From CBDIHH01 sp965279095 (GTDB taxonomy: Bacteria > Pseudomonadota > Alphaproteobacteria > Caulobacterales > Caulobacteraceae): DNA of 64,000 nucleotides. The stretch lies in contig CBDIHH010000006.1 of the NCBI GenBank assembly GCA_965279095.1, forward strand, positions 620,001 to 684,000, written 5' to 3'. Below the pieces are notes generated by a model. It was given only the letters and a program-made list of their open reading frames with translations. It had not been told where the DNA came from and ran no database searches. Positions 34,216 to 42,408 of this stretch are shown here, one piece after another (position 1 is the first letter of the stretch; each line of letters begins with the position of its first letter). A program made the position numbers and the translations under genes.

Positions 34216-36366
34216 ATGCCGTTTCCCGCCACCCACCCCGCCCTCGAGCGGGCCCTTGCCGATCAGGGTTACGCCGAGCCGACGCCCGTCCAGGCCGCCG
34301 TGCTGGCCGACGCCGCCCCCGGGCGCGACCTGCTGGTCTCGGCCCAGACGGGGTCCGGCAAGACCGTGGCCTACGGCCTCGCCATGGCGGCCACCGTCCT
34401 GGGCGACGCGCCTGCGTTCGGCCCCGCCGGCGCGCCCCTGGCCCTGATCGTCGCCCCGACCCGCGAGCTGGCGGTGCAGGTGCACCGCGAACTCGGCTGG
34501 CTCTATGGGGCCGCCAACGCCCGGCTGACCGCCTGTATCGGCGGCATGGACGCGCGGCGCGAGCAACGCGCCCTGGCCGCCGGCGCCCACATCGTCGTGG
34601 GCACCCCCGGCCGCCTGCGTGACCACCTGGAGCGCGGCCACCTCGACATCTCCCAACTCAGCGTCGTGGTGCTGGACGAGGCCGACGAGATGCTGGACCT
34701 GGGCTTCCGCGAGGACCTGGAGTTCATCCTCGACGCCACCCCGCCCGAGCGCCAGACCCTGCTGTTCTCGGCCACCATCGCCCGCGACATCGCCGCCCTG
34801 GCCAAGCGCTTCCAGCGGGACGCGGTGCGGATCGACACCACCGCCTCCAACGAGCCGCATGGCGACATCGAATACCTGGCCATGCGCTGCGCCCCCAGCG
34901 ACGTGGAGCACGCGGTGGTCAATGTGCTGCGCTTCTACGAGGCGCGCGGCGCCCTGGTGTTCTGCTCGACCCGCGACGCGGTGCGCCACCTCAACGCCGC
35001 CCTGCTGGAGCGCGGCTTCGCGGCCGTGGCCCTGTCGGGTGAGCTGAGCCAGAACGAGCGCTCCACCGCCCTGCAGTCCTTGCGCGACGGCCGCGCGCGG
35101 GTGTGCGTGGCCACCGACGTCGCCGCCCGGGGGCTGGACCTGCCGGACCTCGGCCTGGTCATCCACGCCGACATTCCGGTCAACCGCGCCGGGCTGCTGC
35201 ACCGGAGCGGCCGCACCGGCCGGGCCGGGCGCAAGGGCGTCTCGGTGCTGATCGTCCCCCATCCCAAGCGGCGCCGCGCCGAGCAGCTGATCGCCAACGC
35301 CGGGGTCGACGCCACCTGGCAGGGCCCGCCCACCGGCGACGCCATCCGCCAGCGCGACCAGGAGCGGATGCTCACCGACCCGATCCTGACCGAGGTCGCC
35401 ACCCCCGAGGACCTGGTCCTCGCCGACGCCCTGCTCGAAGGGCGCACCGCCCAGGAGATCGCCGCGGCCCTGATCCGCCTGCACCGCTCGCGCCTGCCGG
35501 CGCCGGAGGACCTGATCGAGGAGGGGCCGGCCCTGGCCGGCCGCTACGACCCGCAGGCGCGGGCGCAGGGCGGCCTGGGCCGGGTGCGTGGCAAGATCGA
35601 CGAAGACGGGCAGGAGTCCGCCCCGACCCCGTGGGAGAAACAGGCCGACGCGGTGTGGTTCCGGCTCAATGTCGGCCGCCGCAAGAACGCCGACCCCAAG
35701 TGGCTGATCCCGCTGATCTGCCGTCTGGGCCATGTGACCAAGCGCGAGATCGGTTCGATCCGGGTGTTCGACAGCGAGACCAAGTTCGAGATCGCCAAGG
35801 ATGTGGCCGAGCGCTTCGCCCAGACGGTGAAGGGCCAGGCCGAGGGCGACAACCGCATCGAGCCGGCCGCCGATCCGGGCGCCCGCAGCCCTCGGCCGGA
35901 GCGCAAGGCCTATCCGCCCAAGGGCGAGGGGTTCAAGCCCAAGCCCGACTTCAAGCCGCGCGAAGACCGCCCGGCGCCGCCCCGGGCGGACTTCAAGCCG
36001 CGCGAGGACCGTCCCGCTCCGCCGCGGGCGGAGTTCGCCCCCCGTCCCCCCCGCGAGGATCGCCCCGCCGAGCCGCGGCCACAGCCCTATGACCCGGCGC
36101 GCGGCGCCACCGTCGAGCCGCCCGCGGCCCGGCCCTTCGACCGCGAGCGGCCCAAGAAGGAGGGGGCCTTCAAGAAGGAGGGAACCTTCAAGAAGGAGGG
36201 CTTCAAAAAGGAAGGCTTCAAGAAAGAGGGCTTCAAGAAGGACTTCGCCAAGGACAAGCCGTTCAAGAAGGAGGGCGCCTTCAAGAAGGGCGGGGCCTTC
36301 GCCGGCGCCCCCGGCGCGGCCAAGGCGCCGTTCAAGAAGTCCACCAAGGGCAAGAGCAACGGCTAG
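34216..36366 (+). CDS. DEAD-box RNA helicase with DbpA-type RNA-binding domain
   Basis: A 716-residue ATP-dependent RNA helicase. It shows a Q motif (YAEPTPVQAAVL), Walker A (AQTGSGKT), DEAD (VLDEADEMLD), SAT, and motif VI (HRSGRTGRAGRKG). Residues about 475-550 form a DbpA-type RNA-binding domain (VWFRLNVGRRKNADPKW...), suggesting ribosome assembly work. The last 130 residues are a disordered Arg/Pro then Lys-rich tail with FKKEG-type repeats (36,150-36,300). I chose ATG 34216; the frame is open upstream but unlikely to be translated. The Gre gene follows 36 bp later and may be co-transcribed. Confidence 0.93.
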   Translation: MPFPATHPALERALADQGYAEPTPVQAAVLADAAPGRDLLVSAQTGSGKTVAYGLAMAATVLGDAPAFGPAGAPLALIVAPTRELAVQVHRELGWLYGAANARLTACIGGMDARREQRALAAGAHIVVGTPGRLRDHLERGHLDISQLSVVVLDEADEMLDLGFREDLEFILDATPPERQTLLFSATIARDIAALAKRFQRDAVRIDTTASNEPHGDIEYLAMRCAPSDVEHAVVNVLRFYEARGALVFCSTRDAVRHLNAALLERGFAAVALSGELSQNERSTALQSLRDGRARVCVATDVAARGLDLPDLGLVIHADIPVNRAGLLHRSGRTGRAGRKGVSVLIVPHPKRRRAEQLIANAGVDATWQGPPTGDAIRQRDQERMLTDPILTEVATPEDLVLADALLEGRTAQEIAAALIRLHRSRLPAPEDLIEEGPALAGRYDPQARAQGGLGRVRGKIDEDGQESAPTPWEKQADAVWFRLNVGRRKNADPKWLIPLICRLGHVTKREIGSIRVFDSETKFEIAKDVAERFAQTVKGQAEGDNRIEPAADPGARSPRPERKAYPPKGEGFKPKPDFKPREDRPAPPRADFKPREDRPAPPRAEFAPRPPREDRPAEPRPQPYDPARGATVEPPAARPFDRERPKKEGAFKKEGTFKKEGFKKEGFKKEGFKKDFAKDKPFKKEGAFKKGGAFAGAPGAAKAPFKKSTKGKSNG

Positions 36367-36402
36367 ATCGGGGCCAACGGCCGCCCCGCGCGTTGAGGCT
36401 CC

Positions 36403-36891
36403 ATGAGCGTCGCCTTCACCAAGGAGCAGGACAGCGAGTCCGCCGCCGCAGACCTGCCGGACCGCCCGATCTCGCCGCACGCCAACCTGGTGACGCCAGC
36501 GGGGCTGGCGCAGCTGGACGCCGCGCTTGCCATGGCGCGCGCCGCCTATTCGGCGGCCCAGGCCTCGGGCGAGGTGCAGGCCGACCGCACCGCCATGGCC
36601 CGCGCCACCCGCGACCTGCGCTACTACGCCGCCCGCCGGGCCAGCGCCCAGCTGATCGAGCCGCCGACGGGTTCGGGGACGGTGGTGTTCGGCGGCGCCG
36701 TCACCTTTGATCGCGAGGATGGGCGGCGCCAAACCTTCCGCATCGTCGGCGAGGACGAGGCCGATCCGGCCCAGGGCGCGGTCTCCCACGTCTCGCCCCT
36801 GGCCCGGGCGCTGCTGGGCAAGGGCGTGGGCGATGTCGCCATCGTCGCCGGCGGCGAGGTCGAGGTGGTGGCGGTCGAGGACCCCGCCTAG
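36403..36891 (+). CDS. GreA/GreB-family transcription elongation factor
   Basis: A 162-residue Gre-type protein. The N-terminal coiled-coil hairpin spans about residues 25-85 (NLVTPAGLAQLDAALAMARAAY...RATRDLRYYAARRASAQL). The C-terminal FKBP-like domain contains TFRIVGEDEADPAQGAVSHVSPLARALLGKGVGD. Gre factors stimulate transcript cleavage by backtracked RNA polymerase. It resembles GreB-like paralogues rather than the main GreA. It follows the helicase gene closely. Confidence 0.88.
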   Translation: MSVAFTKEQDSESAAADLPDRPISPHANLVTPAGLAQLDAALAMARAAYSAAQASGEVQADRTAMARATRDLRYYAARRASAQLIEPPTGSGTVVFGGAVTFDREDGRRQTFRIVGEDEADPAQGAVSHVSPLARALLGKGVGDVAIVAGGEVEVVAVEDPA

Positions 36892-36934
36892 GCGCGCGTC
36901 GGCCCACGCCACCTACCGGCCGATCAAAAACGGT

Positions 36935-37060
36935 CGTCATCCTTGCGCGATGCGCAGCATCGACGCGAGGACCCAGCAGCGAAGACGTCACCGTGCGGCG
37001 CGTTGAGCGTGGAGCTGCTGGGTCCTGGATGAGTCCGCTTCGCGGCTCTCCAGGATGACG
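36935..37060. repeat. GANTC-bearing intergenic repeat, copy A (short type)
   Basis: The ends are CGTCATCC and GGATGACG. The interior pairs GGACCCAGCAG with CTGCTGGGTCC and contains one GANTC site (GATGAGTCCG). It is preceded by ATCAAAAACGG. It is the first of three copies in the 563-bp gap after the Gre gene; the gap holds no gene. Confidence 0.85.
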
Positions 37061-37095
37061 GCGGATGGGGGGGTGCGATCTCTATCAAAAACGGT

Positions 37096-37220
37096 CGTCA
37101 TCCTGAGGCGCGCTCTGGCGCGAACCCAGGACCCAGCAGCGAAGACCAGACCGTGCGGCGCGTTGAGCGTGGAGCTGCTGGGTCCTGGATGAGTCCGCTT
37201 CGCGGCTCTCCAGCATGACG
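37096..37220. repeat. GANTC-bearing intergenic repeat, copy B (short type)
   Basis: Nearly identical to copy A, in the same orientation, again preceded by ATCAAAAACGG. It carries one GANTC site. The right end reads GCATGACG, one base different from the family end. Confidence 0.85.
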
Positions 37221-37253
37221 GCAGGGGGGGATGCGCGACAGATCAAAAACGGT

Positions 37254-37415
37254 CGTCATCCTTGCGCGATGCGCAGCATCGACGCGAGGACCCAGCAGCG
37301 AAGACGTCACCGTGCGGCGCGTTGAGGGTGGAGCTGCTGGGTCCTGGATGAGTCCGCGGAGCCTGTCCTCGGGTCGGCCTCCGGCCGAGCCCGGGGGCGG
37401 CTCTCCAGGATGACG
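37254..37415. repeat. GANTC-bearing intergenic repeat, copy C (long type)
   Basis: Third tandem copy, with the longer right part (GCGGAGCCTGTCCTCGGGTC and on) found also in the copies at 42.9 and 45.5 kb. It carries one GANTC site. Copies A to C are spaced by about 160 bp. Confidence 0.85.
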
Positions 37416-37454
37416 GCGGATGGGGGGCACGCGGTTCCTAGTGAAACCGCCCGC

Positions 37455-37742
37455 TCACCGCGCGGCGGACAGGGCCTTGTAGATCACCGCCTCGCCCGAG
37501 GGTTCCACCTGGGCGTCGAGGCGATCGTCGGGGCCCATGGCCTGGACGAACAGCTTGGGCACGCGGGCGTAGCCGCCTTGCGCCTTGACCACGCTCCACA
37601 GGGCGCGAATGGCGTCGCGGCGGTGCTCTTCCAGGGCGTCCACGAGTTCCGCCACCAGGGCGGCGGCCTCGGGCCGCGCGTCCCCGTCGGACTCCTGTTG
37701 CTTCACAAAGCGCGCGGCGCGGTCGATAAGGTCGTCCTTCAA
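37455..37742 (-). CDS. hypothetical protein (95 aa)
   Basis: A 95-residue, mostly helical, acidic-basic protein with no signal peptide (starts MKDDLIDRAARFVKQQES, and contains ALVAELVDALEEHRRDAIRALWSVV). Amino-acid composition is normal and the start follows an AT-richer leader, so it looks coding. I do not recognise a family. It is isolated, with the repeat block downstream. Confidence 0.6.
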   Translation of the reverse strand: MKDDLIDRAARFVKQQESDGDARPEAAALVAELVDALEEHRRDAIRALWSVVKAQGGYARVPKLFVQAMGPDDRLDAQVEPSGEAVIYKALSAAR

Positions 37743-37914
37743 GGCAACTCCCGGCTATAGAGGCGGCAGGCGCCGGTGATCCGCGCCGCGCTGCGAGCTG
37801 TTCTAACGTTGAAGGCGTCCCGCCGTTGCCCGAACGGGCCCAGCGATGACGCCGACCGGGATATTAGTCGTCCGCCGCGCGTTTGGGTGGAAGTTTGTGA
37901 GATTGGTCGTATCC

Positions 37915-38241
37915 ATGGGCATGTTTTCCTTCTTAACGGGCCGGTCCTCTTCCCGCAGGGGCGGGGCCGTCGGCGACGCGGCGGCGGATGAGCGCCGCAA
38001 GGCCTGGCAGGACGCCGACAAGCTTTCCGCCCTGCGCGAGGGTGAGCATGTGCTGCAGGACTCCGCGGACGTCTCCTTCGGCACCCGGGGCTATTCGCTG
38101 CACGCCCTGGAGCGCGCCGGCCTGATGCGGATCGAACGGGTCCTGCGGCAGAGCCCCATGGAAGACGGCAGCTGGCGCTTCAGCCCCACCGACGCCGGCC
38201 GCGCCGCCGTCAAGGGAAGCACGCCGCCCTCGGAGACGTGA
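37915..38241 (+). CDS. hypothetical protein (108 aa)
   Basis: A protein of about 108 residues. It has a short N-terminal MGMFSFLTG, a charged helix (AADERRKAWQDADKLSALREGEHVLQDS), and a winged-helix-like end (ALERAGLMRIERVLRQSPMEDGSWRFSPTDAGRAAV) reminiscent of small HTH folds. The start may be 37915 or the ATG at 37921; an earlier in-frame ATG at 37846 lacks support. I do not recognise a family; a DNA-binding role is only a guess. Confidence 0.55.
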   Translation: MGMFSFLTGRSSSRRGGAVGDAAADERRKAWQDADKLSALREGEHVLQDSADVSFGTRGYSLHALERAGLMRIERVLRQSPMEDGSWRFSPTDAGRAAVKGSTPPSET

Positions 38242-38360
38242 TCCGCATTGGCTGCGCGGCATGGTCCATGGGAGCCATCCTGCTCCTGGCCTGGTTCTCC
38301 CCCACATGCACGGCAGTGTTCGCCTAGTACAAGGCAAACCAAGGTAACCGCCCAGCGCGG

Positions 38361-38735
38361 CTACCACCCGCTCCCATACGGGTACGGGCCGCCGCCATCG
38401 CCATAGCTGTATCCGTATCCGCGGCCCCGGGCGGAGCCGTAGGTGTAGCCGTACTGCGGCGCGGGATAGTAGTCGCGGTAATAGCCCCGTGGGTCGCCGC
38501 GCGCCGCTGGCGGCGGGCCGGGCCAGGGCGGGCCGTCGTCGTCGTCGGCGTTATACCAGGGCGGGCAGGGCAGCCGGCAGCGGGGCGGCGTCGGCGGGCG
38601 GCGTCCCGGGTCGCCGTATCGACCGCCCTCCGCCGTCGGGATCCGGGGACCGTCAGGCCAGGGATAGGGCTGGGCGGCCGCCAGGCCGGGCAGGATGCTC
38701 GCCGCGACGGCAAGGGCGATCAGGCCTGACTTCAT
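38361..38735 (-). CDS. secreted Gly/Pro/Tyr-rich hypothetical protein
   Basis: A 124-residue protein with a clear signal peptide (MKSGLIALAVAASILPGLAAAQ). The mature part is low-complexity: Pro-rich with two Cys (RCRLPCPPWYNADDDDG), then Tyr/Gly-rich (YGYTYGSARGRGYGYSYGDGGG). The ATG at 38735 is preceded by GGAGGTG, a strong ribosome site that decides the start. It is likely a periplasmic or surface protein; no family is recognised. Confidence 0.65.
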   Translation of the reverse strand: MKSGLIALAVAASILPGLAAAQPYPWPDGPRIPTAEGGRYGDPGRRPPTPPRCRLPCPPWYNADDDDGPPWPGPPPAARGDPRGYYRDYYPAPQYGYTYGSARGRGYGYSYGDGGGPYPYGSGW

Positions 38736-38808
38736 GACGACACCTCCGGGCGACACGCTATCTTGGGGGCGGGTCCAGGCAAACGGGTTCACCTGGCGCG
38801 AGAGGCGA

Positions 38809-39714
38809 TCAGCCTTCGTCATTGGGGATGTTCAGGATTTCCCCGCAGGCCTTGCAGTGGACGGCGTCGAGGTCGTGGCGCAGCAGGCCGCAGGTGGGGC
38901 AGGGGAAGACGACCTTGGCCGGCCGGAACAGGGCCTGGGCCAGGCGCACGAACAGGGTGATCCCGGCGATCATGGTGACGATGGAGATGATCCGGCCCCA
39001 GGGGCCCGGCAGGACGATGTCGCCGAAGCCGGTGGTCGTCAGGGTGGCGATGGTGAAATACAGGGCGTCGAGGTAGCCGTTGATGCCCGGATGCTGGCGG
39101 GCGTAGCTGGTGTAGACCACGCCGGTGATCAGGAAGATGAAGGTCACCAGGGTGGCCCCCGTGCGCGCCACCTCTTCCCAGCGGGTGTTGTCGAACCGCT
39201 TGGCCACGGTGCGCCAGAAGAAGTCGCTGTTGACCACGGTCCATAGTCGCAGGATGCGCAGGAAGCCGAGGTTGAACAGCTGGTTGGGCGCCAGCAGGGT
39301 CAGCAACACGAAGATGTCGACCCACACGATCGGCCGGCTCAGCCAGCGTCGCCAATGGCCGCAGGCCAGGCCCCGCGCGACCAGGTCGGCGGCGAGCAGG
39401 GCGGCGATCGGATAGTCCACCCACAGGAAGGCCCGGGTATCGCGCAGGATGGGGGCGGCGATGAAGAAGGCGATGATGGCGATATCGATGACCAGCACGC
39501 CGTAGCGGAAGCGCACTGAGGCCGGGCTGCTGCCCTGGTACAGGCGGCGCAGATGGGCGCGCAGGCGCCGGCCGCCGCGGCGGCGGCGGCGCAAGGCGGG
39601 GGGGCTGGGCGAAGCGGCGACGTTCAAGGGCGATCCGGCGTCAGGACAGGCAGTTGACAGGGGCGCGGCGCCGGGGGCAACCGCCTTTTGGCTGGGGATG
39701 GATGAGGACGGCAT
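38809..39714 (-). CDS. ion channel (K+ selective) with C-terminal zinc ribbon
   Basis: A protein of about 301 residues. A basic N-terminus (RRRRRGGRRLRAHLRRLYQG) precedes four voltage-sensor-like hydrophobic segments, a pore with the filter TLTTTGFGDIVLPG, and a last helix. The C-terminus carries CPTCGLLRHDLDAVHCKACG, a four-Cys zinc ribbon not usual for these channels. The start is uncertain: ATG 39714 gives a Pro/Ala-rich leader and overlaps the first codon of the divergent YjbQ gene; a downstream non-ATG start is possible. It likely conducts K+ in the inner membrane. Confidence 0.83.
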   Translation of the reverse strand: MPSSSIPSQKAVAPGAAPLSTACPDAGSPLNVAASPSPPALRRRRRGGRRLRAHLRRLYQGSSPASVRFRYGVLVIDIAIIAFFIAAPILRDTRAFLWVDYPIAALLAADLVARGLACGHWRRWLSRPIVWVDIFVLLTLLAPNQLFNLGFLRILRLWTVVNSDFFWRTVAKRFDNTRWEEVARTGATLVTFIFLITGVVYTSYARQHPGINGYLDALYFTIATLTTTGFGDIVLPGPWGRIISIVTMIAGITLFVRLAQALFRPAKVVFPCPTCGLLRHDLDAVHCKACGEILNIPNDEG

Positions 39715-40129
39715 GAGGCAGGCGAGCACCAGGCTGAGCGTCGCGACCCCCGGGGCGGGGTTTACCGACCTGACAGACACGATCGCCCGGTGGCTCGCGG
39801 AGCAGGGCGCCGGCGACGGCCTGCTGACGATCTTCTGCCGTCATACGTCCGCGTCGCTGCTGATCCAGGAGAACGCCGACCCCGCGGTGCTCGAGGACCT
39901 GATGACCTGGTTCGTCCGCCAGGCGCCCGAGGGGGCCGGCTACCGCCACGACGACGAGGGACCGGACGACATGCCCGCGCACCTGCGCACGGCCCTGACC
40001 CAAACCACCCTGTCGATTCCCCTCCAGGGGGGACGGCTGGTGCTGGGAACCTGGCAGGCGATCTATCTGGTGGAGCACCGACGCGCGCCGCATCGGCGCG
40101 AGATCGCGCTGCACCTGATCAGCGACTGA
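39713..40129 (+). CDS. YjbQ family protein (UPF0047)
   Basis: A 138-residue protein of the YjbQ family, members of which complement thiamine-phosphate synthase defects through a weak side activity. The signatures are IFCRHTSASLLIQENADPAVLEDL and the His/Asp-rich YRHDDEGPDDMPAHLRTAL, ending with GTWQAIYLVEHRRAPHRR. I chose ATG 39713 (MRQAS); an ATG at 39698 is possible. Its 3' end overlaps the convergent desaturase gene by 11 bp. Confidence 0.9.
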   Translation: MRQASTRLSVATPGAGFTDLTDTIARWLAEQGAGDGLLTIFCRHTSASLLIQENADPAVLEDLMTWFVRQAPEGAGYRHDDEGPDDMPAHLRTALTQTTLSIPLQGGRLVLGTWQAIYLVEHRRAPHRREIALHLISD

Positions 40130-41135
40130 CGGCGGCGCGAGCCTCGCGGAAGCTGACCAGACGTTGGGCCGGCTCGTCCCACAGGGCGAGGCGGGCGCAT
40201 TTGAGGCTTTCGCGCATGCCGAGGCGGCCGATGGACTTCAGCTCGGGGTGATCGCGCATCACATCGCCCAGCCGATAGAAGGGGATCCGGCTGGACAGGT
40301 GGTGGACGTGGTGGATGCCGATATTGGCGGTGATCCAGCGCAGGGGCCCGGGCAGGTCGTAGTGCGACGAGCCGAAGAGGGCGCCGTCGGCGGCCTTCCA
40401 GCTGTCCTTGCGAAACCATGACACGCCCTCGTACTGGTGCTGGACGTAGAACAGCCAGACGCCGACCGAGGCGGCGATCAGCATGGTCAGGCCATGCACC
40501 AGCAGGATCGGCGCGTTGCCGATCGCCCAGACGATGCCGCCGAACACCGCCACCATGGCGGCGGTGGTGCCCAGCGTGCTGGCCCAGGGCCGCCAGCCCG
40601 CGCGCATCAGCCCCACGGGGATACGCTGCTGGATGAAGAAGACGAAGGCCGGGCCCAGGCCGAACAGCACCAGAGGATGCCGGTAGACCCGATAGGCCAG
40701 ACGGCGCAGGGGCGGCAGGGCGTCGTATTCGGCGACTGTCAGGATCTCGATGGCGCCCAGCTCGCGGCGGTCGAGATTGCCCGAGGTGGCGTGATGGTTC
40801 GCGTGGCTGAGGCGCCAGTATTCGTAGGGCGTCAGGGTGAAGATGCCGAGGATCCGTCCGAGCCAGTCGTTGGCGGCCTTGCCGGGCAGGAACGAGCCGT
40901 GGCCGCAGTCGTGCTGGATCAGGAACAGGCGCACCAGGAAGCCCGCCGCGGGGATCGACAGCAGCATGGCCGCCCAGGCCAGGTGATGCTCGAGCGCCAG
41001 CCAGGCCAGGCCCCACAGCAGGGCCAGGGGCAGGATGGTCAGGGCCAGTTCGGCGAGGGCGCGGGGAACGGAGGGGCGGCGGTAGGGCGCCAGACGGCGG
41101 CTCCATTCGTCAGCCCGGGTCGGGGGGGAGGACAG
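40119..41135 (-). CDS. fatty acid desaturase, probable non-ATG start
   Basis: A membrane di-iron desaturase with three His boxes: HDCGH, HANHH and HHVHH. The first in-frame ATG (40967) would start inside a conserved hydrophobic stretch and lose about 56 residues. The upstream frame encodes PTRADEWSRRLAPYRRPSVP and a long hydrophobic helix, as expected for family N-termini. The frame is open to a stop at 41177. The best start I see is CTG at 41135, 8 bp after AAAGGAAA, giving 338 residues; a sequencing slip is the alternative. It introduces double bonds into acyl chains. Confidence 0.85.
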   Translation of the reverse strand: MSSPPTRADEWSRRLAPYRRPSVPRALAELALTILPLALLWGLAWLALEHHLAWAAMLLSIPAAGFLVRLFLIQHDCGHGSFLPGKAANDWLGRILGIFTLTPYEYWRLSHANHHATSGNLDRRELGAIEILTVAEYDALPPLRRLAYRVYRHPLVLFGLGPAFVFFIQQRIPVGLMRAGWRPWASTLGTTAAMVAVFGGIVWAIGNAPILLVHGLTMLIAASVGVWLFYVQHQYEGVSWFRKDSWKAADGALFGSSHYDLPGPLRWITANIGIHHVHHLSSRIPFYRLGDVMRDHPELKSIGRLGMRESLKCARLALWDEPAQRLVSFREARAAVSR

Positions 41136-41340
41136 GGGACGTTTCCTTTGGCGATGAGGCCGGACCTTTAGCGCCTAAACACGGTGGTTTTGAGACGGCG
41201 CGCTCGTCTCCTCATGTCCCATCGCGGCGTCGCCTGCAACCGTGACGTCGCCGGCGTCCGACCCGCGGGGAACCGGCGGCCGGCCCAGCCGCTTGCGCCA
41301 CACGGGTCCGCCATCGGGCCGGCCCCTGCAGGAAGCGACG

Positions 41341-42354
41341 ATGAGCGCCAAGTCCAAGGATTCGAAGAAGGCCACGTTGAAGGCCGGGGCCAAGGCGGCC
41401 GCCCGCCAGGAGCGGGACATCCAGCGGCAGGTGGACGCCAAGGCCGCAAAGTCGCCGGCCAAGGCCAAGAAGGGCGGCGCCATGCAGGCCGGGGCGCGCC
41501 CCTATCCCGAGCCCCCCTTTCCCCAGCAGCACCAGCCCAAGCCCGGCGACGAGGCCCGGCTCGATCCCGCGCCGATGTACGACGCGCCCTTCTACAAGGG
41601 GTCGGGCAAGCTGGAGGGCAAGGTGGCCCTGATCACTGGCGGGGATTCCGGCATCGGCCGGTCCGTCGCCGTGCTGTTCGCCCGCGAGGGCGCGAACGTG
41701 GCCATCGCCTATCTCGATGAGACCGGCGACGCGGAGACCACCCGCCGGGCGGTGGAGGCCGAGGGCCGCCGCTGCATCACCATCTCCGGCGATGTGGCCG
41801 AGCCCGGCTTCGCCCGGCAGGCGGTGGACCTGACCATCGCCGAGCTGGGCAAGATCGACATCCTGGTCAACAACGCCGCCTTCCAGGAGCATGTGGACGA
41901 CTTCGCCGACCTCACCGACGCCCACTTCGACCGCACCCTGAAGACCAATCTCTACGGCTATTTCTACATGGCCAAGGCGGCGGTCCCGCACATGGCCCCG
42001 GGATCGGCCATCGTCATGACGGGGTCGGTCACCGGCCTGATGGGCAACAAGGACCTGCTCGACTATTCGATGACCAAGGGCGGCATCCACGCCTTCGTGC
42101 GCTCTCTGGCGACCCACCTGATTCCCAAGGGCATCCGGGTGAACGCGGTCGCGCCGGGGCCGGTGTGGACGCCCCTGAACCCGGCCGACAAGGCGGCTCC
42201 GGACGTGGCCAAGTTCGGCGCCGCCACGCCCATGAAGCGCCCGGCCCAGCCGGAGGAGATCGCCCCCGCCTACGTCTTCCTCGCCTCGCCGCAATGCTCG
42301 AGCTACATCACCGGCGAGATCCTGCCAATCATCGGCGGCTACGGCGGGGGGTAA
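41341..42354 (+). CDS. SDR-family oxidoreductase with Lys/Ala-rich N-terminal extension
   Basis: A 337-residue short-chain dehydrogenase. The cofactor motif is ITGGDSGIGRS, with NNAA, a catalytic Ser in MTGSVTG and YSMTKGG holding Tyr and Lys. The group resembles the YhdF/YghA glucose/ribitol dehydrogenase-like proteins, which carry a preceding KPGDEARLDPAPMYDAPFYKGSGKLEGKVALITGG segment. Here an extra 60 residues rich in Lys and Ala come first. I chose ATG 41341, after GGAAGCGACG. The substrate is unknown; homologues are linked to stress. Confidence 0.9.
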   Translation: MSAKSKDSKKATLKAGAKAAARQERDIQRQVDAKAAKSPAKAKKGGAMQAGARPYPEPPFPQQHQPKPGDEARLDPAPMYDAPFYKGSGKLEGKVALITGGDSGIGRSVAVLFAREGANVAIAYLDETGDAETTRRAVEAEGRRCITISGDVAEPGFARQAVDLTIAELGKIDILVNNAAFQEHVDDFADLTDAHFDRTLKTNLYGYFYMAKAAVPHMAPGSAIVMTGSVTGLMGNKDLLDYSMTKGGIHAFVRSLATHLIPKGIRVNAVAPGPVWTPLNPADKAAPDVAKFGAATPMKRPAQPEEIAPAYVFLASPQCSSYITGEILPIIGGYGGG

Positions 42355-42408
42355 GCGCCCTCGCCGACCGCGCTTCCCCCGGGCGTGCGGGGTGGTAAGA
42401 CGGCGACC

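Noticed and set aside
34051..36912. A long minus-strand open frame opposite the helicase and Gre genes
   Set aside because: It is a shadow of the helicase and Gre genes with repetitive Leu/Gly/Ala sequence. Only its last 58 codons (33874-34050) look like a separate small gene.
36935..37415. The repeat copies as insertion sequences
   Set aside because: They contain no transposase frame and are under 200 bp; they may be non-autonomous elements but this is not shown.
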